Assembly (NCBI GenBank): GCA_023386675.1
Contig: JAEWJG010000268.1
Span: forward strand, 1 to 6,214
Direction: 5' to 3'
DNA: 6,214 nucleotides
Origin: Actinomycetes bacterium
Lineage (GTDB): Bacteria; Actinomycetota; Actinomycetes; Actinomycetales; Microbacteriaceae
Position 1 is the first letter of the stretch. The number at the start of each line of letters is the position of its first letter. This document shows positions 1 to 4,473 of the stretch, one piece after another. The translations under genes and the position numbers were made by a program. Below the pieces are notes generated by a model that worked only from the letters and a program-made list of their open reading frames with translations, searched no databases and was not told the origin of the DNA.

Positions 1-481
1 GCTCCGCGCCGCCCGGCATCACGCCGTCCCAGCGGAACCCGGCCCGCCGGGCCACCGCCGCGCTGGCCGCGTTGCCGGCGAGCGCCCGCCACACCATCCG
101 GCGCAGCCCCAGCCCCTCTGGTGAGAAGCCCCAGTCGGTCACGACCCGCACGGCTTCCGACATCACGCCCAGGCCGCGGGCCTCCGGTGCAAGCCAGAAC
201 CCGATCTCACCCCGGTGCTGGTGGATGTCGCCGATGCTCACCATGCCGACCAGCACGCCGCCCGTGCGGATCGCCCAGGTGCACACCCGTCCGCTCGCCC
301 ACCCGTCGGGGACGACGCTCGTGACGAACCCGACCGCGTGGCGGCGCTCGTACGGCTCGGGCACAGTCGTCCACCGAGCGATCGCCGGATCGGCGCACAC
401 CTCGGCGATCCGGTCGACGTCGGCCTCGGTCGGCGTCGACAGGACGACCCGCTCCCCGGACAGCACGACCGGGCGTGGCAT
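1..481 (-). CDS. GNAT-family N-acetyltransferase (RimJ/RimL-like), 3' end cut by the window edge
   Basis: This frame reads from an ATG at 481-479 to the left edge without a stop, giving 160 visible residues. The family transfers an acetyl group from acetyl-CoA to an amine on a protein, antibiotic or small molecule; the substrate cannot be told here. The N-terminus (LSGERVVLSTPTEADV, residues 7-22) matches the usual RimJ/RimL opening strand and helix. Residues 92-98 (EIGFWLA) form the central strand, followed by the acetyl-CoA pyrophosphate loop ARGLGVMSEA (101-110). Residues 137-149 (NAASAAVARRAGF) match the late NxxS...GF motif of the family. Typical members have 170-190 residues, so perhaps 10-30 are missing. 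The start codon overlaps the trpS stop by one base (TGATG) and I see no strong Shine-Dalgarno sequence, so translation is probably coupled to trpS. Family call firm, specific function unknown. Confidence 0.88.
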   Translation of the reverse strand, partial: MPRPVVLSGERVVLSTPTEADVDRIAEVCADPAIARWTTVPEPYERRHAVGFVTSVVPDGWASGRVCTWAIRTGGVLVGMVSIGDIHQHRGEIGFWLAPEARGLGVMSEAVRVVTDWGFSPEGLGLRRMVWRALAGNAASAAVARRAGFRWDGVMPGGAE

Positions 482-1491
482 CAGCGCGCCCGTCGCAGGA
501 ACCCGACGCGCTCGTAGGCCTTCGCCAGCGTGGCCTCGGCGACCTCGCTCGCGCGCTCGGCGTTGACGGCCAGGATGCGGTCGAGCTCGCCCGGGTCGCC
601 GAGCAGATCGAGGGCGCGCTGCCGGACCGGCGTGAACTCCTCGACCACGACCTCCACCAGGCCCTTCTTGAAGTCGCCGTAGCCCTTGCCTTCGAACTCC
701 AGCTCGACCGACTCGATGGAGCGACCTGAGAGCGCGGAGTAGATGCTCAGCAGGTTGGAGATGCCGGGCTTGCCCTCCCGATCGAACGCGACGACGCCGT
801 CGGTGTCGGTCACGGCGCGCATGATCTTCTTGCGCGTCACGTCCGGCTCGTCGAGCAGCCAGATGATGCCGGCGCCCGAGTCCGCGGACTTCGACATCTT
901 CGACGTCGGGTTCTGGAGGTCGTAGATGCGGGCGCTGTCCTTCAGGATCATGGCCTGCGGCACGACGAACGTCTGCCCGAAACGGCCGTTGAACCGCTCC
1001 GCGAGGTCGCGGGTGAGCTCGACGTGCTGGCGCTGGTCGTCGCCGACCGGCACGATCTCGGTGTCGTAGAGGAGGATGTCGGCCGCCATCAGGATCGGGT
1101 AGGCGAACAGCCCGACGGAGGTGGCGTCCGAGCCCTGCTTCGCCGACTTGTCCTTGAACTGCGTCATGCGCGACGCCTCGCCGAAGCCGGTGATGGTGTT
1201 GAGCACCCAGGCGAGCTGCGCGTGCGCGGGAACGTGCGACTGCACGTACAGGGTGGAGGCGGATGGGTCGATGCCCGCCGCGATGTACTGCGCCGCCGTG
1301 CGCCGGGTCTTCTCGCGGAGCTCCGCCGGGTCTTGCGCGACCGTGATCGCGTGCAGGTCGACGACCGAGAAGAAGGCGTCGTGCGTGCTCTGCAGCTCCT
1401 TCCACTGGAGGAGCGCGCCGATGTAGTTGCCGAGGTGCAGGGAGTCGGCCGAGGGCTGCATGCCCGAGTAGAGACGGGGACGAGTGTTCAT
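481..1491 (-). CDS. trpS: Tryptophan--tRNA ligase (tryptophanyl-tRNA synthetase)
   Basis: This cytoplasmic class I aminoacyl-tRNA synthetase charges tRNA-Trp with tryptophan using ATP. The product has 336 residues, the normal length for bacterial TrpRS. The class I HIGH motif appears as HLGN (19-22) inside the typical SLHLGNYIGAL stretch, and the second signature is KMSKS (198-202). Between them lie YPILMAADILLY (131-142), whose D138 aligns with the indole-contacting Asp of the Bacillus enzyme, and VGDDQRQHVELTRDLAERFN (149-168). VVDLHAIT (43-50) keeps the histidine (H47) of ordinary TrpRS, which is replaced in indolmycin-resistant forms as I recall them, so this looks like the housekeeping type. 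The ATG at 1491 is chosen because the NTRPRLYSGMQPS start fits the family; the frame is open 25 codons further, but that part is not TrpRS-like and runs into xthA. The ribosome-binding site is weak. It lies 32 bases after xthA and overlaps the downstream acetyltransferase start. Confidence 0.98.
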   Translation of the reverse strand: MNTRPRLYSGMQPSADSLHLGNYIGALLQWKELQSTHDAFFSVVDLHAITVAQDPAELREKTRRTAAQYIAAGIDPSASTLYVQSHVPAHAQLAWVLNTITGFGEASRMTQFKDKSAKQGSDATSVGLFAYPILMAADILLYDTEIVPVGDDQRQHVELTRDLAERFNGRFGQTFVVPQAMILKDSARIYDLQNPTSKMSKSADSGAGIIWLLDEPDVTRKKIMRAVTDTDGVVAFDREGKPGISNLLSIYSALSGRSIESVELEFEGKGYGDFKKGLVEVVVEEFTPVRQRALDLLGDPGELDRILAVNAERASEVAEATLAKAYERVGFLRRAR

Positions 1492-1523
1492 GGTTCTGCT
1501 TTCGAAGTCGTGAGGAGGTGGAG

Positions 1524-2360
1524 TCAGAGCGCGTAGTCGACGACCACGGGCGTGTGGTCGGACCATCGCTCGTCGTACGCGGCCGCGCGGTCCACCGCGA
1601 CATCCTGTACCCGCTCGGCCAGCGACGGCGTGGCCAGCTGGTAGTCGATCCGCCAGCCCGAGTCGTTGTCGAACGCCTTACCGCGCCACGACCACCATGT
1701 GTAGGGGCCCTCGACCTCGCCCGCGTGACGGCGGACGATATCCACCCAGCCGAGACCGGCGCCCGCGTTGTACGCCTCGTCCCCCTCGGCCCCGAGGATG
1801 CGGTCGAAGTAGGCGCGCTCCTCGGGGAGGAAGCCGGCACGCTTGACGTTGCCCTTCCAGTTGCGGATGTCGAGCGTGCGGTGGCCGACATTGAGGTCGC
1901 CCATCACCACCGCCAGCTCGTTGTGCTTCTGCAGCTGGGGCAGGCGCGCCTCCATCGCATCGAGGAAGCGGTACTTCTCGACCTGCTTGTCGGTGCCCGC
2001 CTCGCCCGAGTGGACGTACGCGCTCACCACGGTGACCACCGTGCCGTCGACCTCGTAGTCGGCCTCCAGCCACCGGCCGGCGCTGTCGAACTCGGTCGGA
2101 CCGAGCTCCACCCGGTGGATGGACGCGCGGTGCCGGCTGGCGATCGCCACGCCCGCGCGGCCCTTCGCCGTCGCCGGGTCGTGCACCACGTCCCAGCCGT
2201 CGCCGAGCAGTCCCTGAAGGTCTTCCGTGGACGCGCGCACCTCCTGGATCGCCAGGATGTCGACGTCGCGTCCCGCGAGCCACGAGTCCATGCCCTTGCG
2301 GAAGGCGGCGCGGATGCCGTTGGCGTTGATCGTCGCGATGCGCAGAGAACTCGAGGGCAT
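1524..2360 (-). CDS. xthA: Exodeoxyribonuclease III / AP endonuclease (ExoIII family)
   Basis: This is a Mg2+-dependent DNA repair nuclease of the endonuclease/exonuclease/phosphatase fold, expected to cut at abasic sites and clean 3' ends in base excision repair. The 278-residue product is close to E. coli ExoIII in length. The active-site residues all appear in order: N12 in TINANGIRA, E40 in IQEV (metal ligand), Y115 in SAYVHSG, D155 and N157 in MGDLNVG, D239 in WRIDYQLAT, and D268-H269 in SDHTPV. ExoIII-type features such as KYRFLDAM (129-136) and YTWWSWRG (220-227) favour ExoIII over other members of the fold. The ATG at 2360 is the only sensible start, but the GGAGG before it (2366-2362) is just one base away. 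The gene lies 9 bases after the YihY-family gene and 32 bases before trpS, so it is probably co-transcribed with both. Confidence 0.96.
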   Translation of the reverse strand: MPSSSLRIATINANGIRAAFRKGMDSWLAGRDVDILAIQEVRASTEDLQGLLGDGWDVVHDPATAKGRAGVAIASRHRASIHRVELGPTEFDSAGRWLEADYEVDGTVVTVVSAYVHSGEAGTDKQVEKYRFLDAMEARLPQLQKHNELAVVMGDLNVGHRTLDIRNWKGNVKRAGFLPEERAYFDRILGAEGDEAYNAGAGLGWVDIVRRHAGEVEGPYTWWSWRGKAFDNDSGWRIDYQLATPSLAERVQDVAVDRAAAYDERWSDHTPVVVDYAL

Positions 2361-2361
2361 G

Positions 2362-2366
2362 CCTCC
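2362..2366 (-). promoter_or_regulatory. Shine-Dalgarno-like GGAGG, unusually close to the xthA start
   Basis: On the minus strand the bases before the xthA ATG read CTGGAGGC-ATG. This is a full GGAGG core with only one base between it and the start codon, where 5-9 is usual. No other in-frame ATG, GTG or TTG within the next few codons gives normal spacing. It may work poorly, or translation may depend on coupling with the upstream gene, whose stop codon is at 2372-2370. Confidence 0.45.
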
Positions 2367-2369
2367 AGC

Positions 2370-3617
2370 CTACCGGCGGGCGCCGACAGCGTTCTCGGGA
2401 CCGGGGGCGGCGTCTAGCAGGTCGTTGAGCCGCGCCTCCGCCTTCCCGAGCCGGCGCTGCGCGGGCAGCCGCGCGAACCAGCGAGCGCGGCCCAGCGCGT
2501 CCCGCGCGTCCGACAGCTCGGCTCTCGCCACCAGCACCCGTGCCTCGTGCTCGGCGGCGGCCTGCTCCGCCTCGAGCTGCTCCTCTGTCAGCAGCCGCGG
2601 GGACAGGCCGCTGTCGAACATCCCGACCGCGATCCACGACGCCGACAGCAGGATCACCTTGGAGATCAGGTTGAACCACAGCAGCAAGCCGATGAACACC
2701 GTGAAGGTCGCGAGCAGCGGATTCTTGGACGCGCCGCCGAGCAGGAGTCCGCCGAGCGCGCTCAATCCGGCGAGCACGAGCGCGCCGAGCAGCGCGCCGA
2801 AGACCAGGTTGCGCCACGGGATCAGCACCCGGGACATCACGCGGAACATCGCTCCGAGGGTGACGATGTTCAGCGCCACCGACACGACGAGGCCCGAGAA
2901 GCGATACGCCGCGTTCGTCCAGAACGAGTCGGAGCTCAGGCCGAGGACATCGAGCAGGAGGTTCAGCGCCTGCGTGCTCAGGATGCTGACCAGCGCCGAG
3001 AGCACGAACAGCACGCCGAAGACCAGGGCGAGCCCGAGATCGCGGACCTTCTGCAGGACGTAGTTGGTCGTGTCGCGGGAGAGCCCGAACACGGCGCGCA
3101 CCGCCTGGCGCGTGTAATACAGCCACCCGATCGCGGTCCAGATCAGGCCGACGGCGGCGACCACCCCCGTCCACCCGAACGAGGTCGCACTCGCCAGCTG
3201 TTCCGGCGAGATCGCGCCCGTGTGCGACCCGCTGGAGATGAGGCCGGGCACCAATCGGTTGACGAGTGCCACCATCGCGTTGAACAGCCGCTCGTCGCTG
3301 GACAGCCACGCCCCGAGGATCGAGAATCCCAGCCAGATCGCAGCGAAGACGGCGAACAGCGACTGGTACCCCATGCCGGCGGCGCGGAGGTTGCCGTCCG
3401 AGTGCGAGTAGTTGATGTAGACGCGGTACGGCCGCAGCGCCTCCACCCATCTGGCCCAGCGGGACACCCGCGCCACCGGTTTCTGCAGCCGCTGCCGCAG
3501 CGGGTCGGCTCGCTCGAGGAGGCGCGCCTTCAACGTGAGCTCAGGAGGCACATCCCCCTCGGCGCGTTGGAGCTCGGGGTCGGGCACCACCGGCGCGGGT
3601 CTGGACTTCTTGGCCAC
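2370..3617 (-). CDS. YihY/virulence factor BrkB family inner-membrane protein
   Basis: This is an integral cytoplasmic-membrane protein of 415 residues. The family, once misannotated as RNase BN, has no settled biochemical role and has been suggested to transport something. About 80 soluble, basic N-terminal residues are followed by six hydrophobic segments near 82-104, 147-168, 193-214, 239-260, 270-292 and 302-330, the usual topology. Family-like features include the AAGMGYQSLFAVFA start of helix 1 (79-92), YYTRQAVRAVFG (167-178) and PWRNLVFGALLGAL (267-280). The C-terminal 80 residues (336-415) are charged, rich in Ala/Glu/Arg and probably helical. The start is GTG at 3617, with no Shine-Dalgarno but a TATCCT box six bases upstream, suggesting a leaderless mRNA. 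GTG at codon 23 is an alternative start and would cost only soluble residues. The gene follows the sdh terminator and probably leads a unit with xthA and trpS. Family call firm, function unknown. Confidence 0.92.
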   Translation of the reverse strand: MAKKSRPAPVVPDPELQRAEGDVPPELTLKARLLERADPLRQRLQKPVARVSRWARWVEALRPYRVYINYSHSDGNLRAAGMGYQSLFAVFAAIWLGFSILGAWLSSDERLFNAMVALVNRLVPGLISSGSHTGAISPEQLASATSFGWTGVVAAVGLIWTAIGWLYYTRQAVRAVFGLSRDTTNYVLQKVRDLGLALVFGVLFVLSALVSILSTQALNLLLDVLGLSSDSFWTNAAYRFSGLVVSVALNIVTLGAMFRVMSRVLIPWRNLVFGALLGALVLAGLSALGGLLLGGASKNPLLATFTVFIGLLLWFNLISKVILLSASWIAVGMFDSGLSPRLLTEEQLEAEQAAAEHEARVLVARAELSDARDALGRARWFARLPAQRRLGKAEARLNDLLDAAPGPENAVGARR

Positions 3618-3652
3618 GCCGTCAGGATAGCGACGCCGTACGCGCGTGGATA
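3618..3652 (-). promoter_or_regulatory. Candidate leaderless promoter for the YihY-family gene
   Basis: On the minus strand TATCCT (3629-3624) fits the actinobacterial -10 consensus TANNNT. It is followed by exactly six bases (GACGGC) and then the GTG start codon at 3617, which would therefore be the transcription start. With a 17-base spacer, the -35 position holds TATCCA (3652-3647), a 3 of 6 match to TTGACA. No ribosome-binding sequence is present, which fits a leaderless message. An 8-base palindrome ACGCGCGT (3640-3647) sits in the spacer. This is inferred from pattern and position only. Confidence 0.5.
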
Positions 3653-3657
3653 CGACG

Positions 3658-3688
3658 CGAGCCCGGGCGCTCAGCGCGCCCGGGCTCG
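3658..3688 (-). terminator. Hairpin after sdhB, probable terminator of the sdh operon
   Basis: There is a perfect 13-bp inverted repeat, CGAGCCCGGGCGC (3658-3670) against GCGCCCGGGCTCG (3676-3688), with a five-base loop. It starts 23 bases after the sdhB stop codon and has no T-run on the downstream side, so it is a U-less hairpin of the sort often predicted in high-GC actinobacteria. Its position between sdhB and an independent-looking promoter supports a terminator role. mRNA 3'-end protection is an alternative. Confidence 0.72.
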
Positions 3689-3711
3689 GGGTATGTCGGC
3701 GGTGCCGCGCC

Positions 3712-4473
3712 TCAGCGGCGCCCGCGCATGATGGCCTGCTTGACCTCGGCGATCGCCTGCGTCACCTGGATGCCTCGGGGGCATGCGTCGGTGCAGTTGA
3801 AGGTCGTGCGGCAGCGCCACACGCCCTCCTTGTCGTTGAGGATGTCCAGGCGCACCTGCGAGTTGTCGTCGCGGGAGTCGAAGATGAAGCGGTGCGCGTT
3901 GACGATGGCCGCCGGGCCGAAGTACTGGCCGTCGGTCCAGAAGACCGGGCAGGACGACGTGCACGCGGCGCAGAGGATGCACTTGGTCGTGTCGTCGAAG
4001 CGGGCGCGGTCGGCGACCGACTGGACGCGCTCCTTGCCCTTCTCCGGCTTGGAGTTCGCGACGAGGAACGGCTGCACCTCGCGGTACGACTCGAAGAACG
4101 GCTCCATGTCGACGATGAGGTCCTTCTCGAGCGGAAGCCCCTTGATCGCCTCGACGTAGATCGGCTTCGAGATGTCGAGGTCCTTGATCAGCGTCTTGCA
4201 GGCGAGGCGGTTGCGGCCGTTGATGCGCATGGCGTCGGAGCCGCAGATGCCGTGGGCGCACGAGCGGCGGAACGTCAGCGAGCCGTCCTGCTCCCACTTG
4301 ATCTTGTGCAGCGCGTCCAGGATGCGGTCGGTCGGGAACATCTCGACGTCGAAGTCCTGCCAGCGCGGCTCCGAGTCCACATCCGGGTCGAAGCGGCGGA
4401 TGATCAGGGTCACGGTGAACGACTCGACCGGCGCCTCGGGGGCCGGGGGAGTCTCGAGCACGGCGTTCGACAT
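3712..4473 (-). CDS. sdhB: Succinate dehydrogenase iron-sulfur subunit
   Basis: This subunit of respiratory complex II carries electrons from the flavin in SdhA to menaquinone at the membrane anchors, through three Fe-S clusters. The product has 253 residues, close to the family norm. The N-terminal ferredoxin-like domain has the [2Fe-2S] ligands C72, C77, D80 and C92 in CAHGICGSDAMRINGRNRLAC-type order; the third ligand is Asp, as in E. coli SdhB, rather than Cys. The C-terminal domain has C165, C168 and C171 plus C231 for the [4Fe-4S] cluster, and C175, C221 and C227 for the [3Fe-4S] cluster, with the same spacing as E. coli. The ATG at 4473 overlaps the sdhA stop by one base (TGATG) and has a usable AGAGGA ribosome-binding site inside the end of sdhA. 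The same frame stays open far upstream, but that part is a shadow of sdhA. A hairpin terminator follows. Quinone type is inferred from the likely lineage. Confidence 0.98.
   Translation of the reverse strand: MSNAVLETPPAPEAPVESFTVTLIIRRFDPDVDSEPRWQDFDVEMFPTDRILDALHKIKWEQDGSLTFRRSCAHGICGSDAMRINGRNRLACKTLIKDLDISKPIYVEAIKGLPLEKDLIVDMEPFFESYREVQPFLVANSKPEKGKERVQSVADRARFDDTTKCILCAACTSSCPVFWTDGQYFGPAAIVNAHRFIFDSRDDNSQVRLDILNDKEGVWRCRTTFNCTDACPRGIQVTQAIAEVKQAIMRGRR

Noticed and set aside
1492..1523. Possible T-box or other leader regulation upstream of trpS.
   Set aside because: Only 32 bases separate xthA and trpS, too short for a T-box, and no promoter-like box or terminator hairpin is seen there.
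1491..1566. A 25-residue N-terminal extension of TrpRS from an ATG at 1566.
   Set aside because: The extension overlaps the xthA 3' end and is not TrpRS-like. The NTRPRLYSGMQPS start from 1491 matches the family.
1678..3450. A 590-codon minus-strand frame across the YihY-family gene and xthA.
   Set aside because: It is Arg/Gly/Ala-rich with no family motifs and is out of frame with two clearly recognised genes; it is a typical high-GC shadow frame.
3640..3647. An 8-base palindrome ACGCGCGT between the hairpin and the -10 box, a possible operator.
   Set aside because: It is short and made almost wholly of CG steps, so it is expected by chance in DNA of this composition; nothing else supports regulator binding.
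1518..3731. Two long plus-strand open frames (1518-2417 and 2547-3731) antisense to xthA and the YihY-family gene.
   Set aside because: Both are compositional shadows (Arg/Ala/Glu/His-rich, no recognisable domains) on the strand opposite confidently identified genes. No ribosome-binding or promoter evidence stood out.
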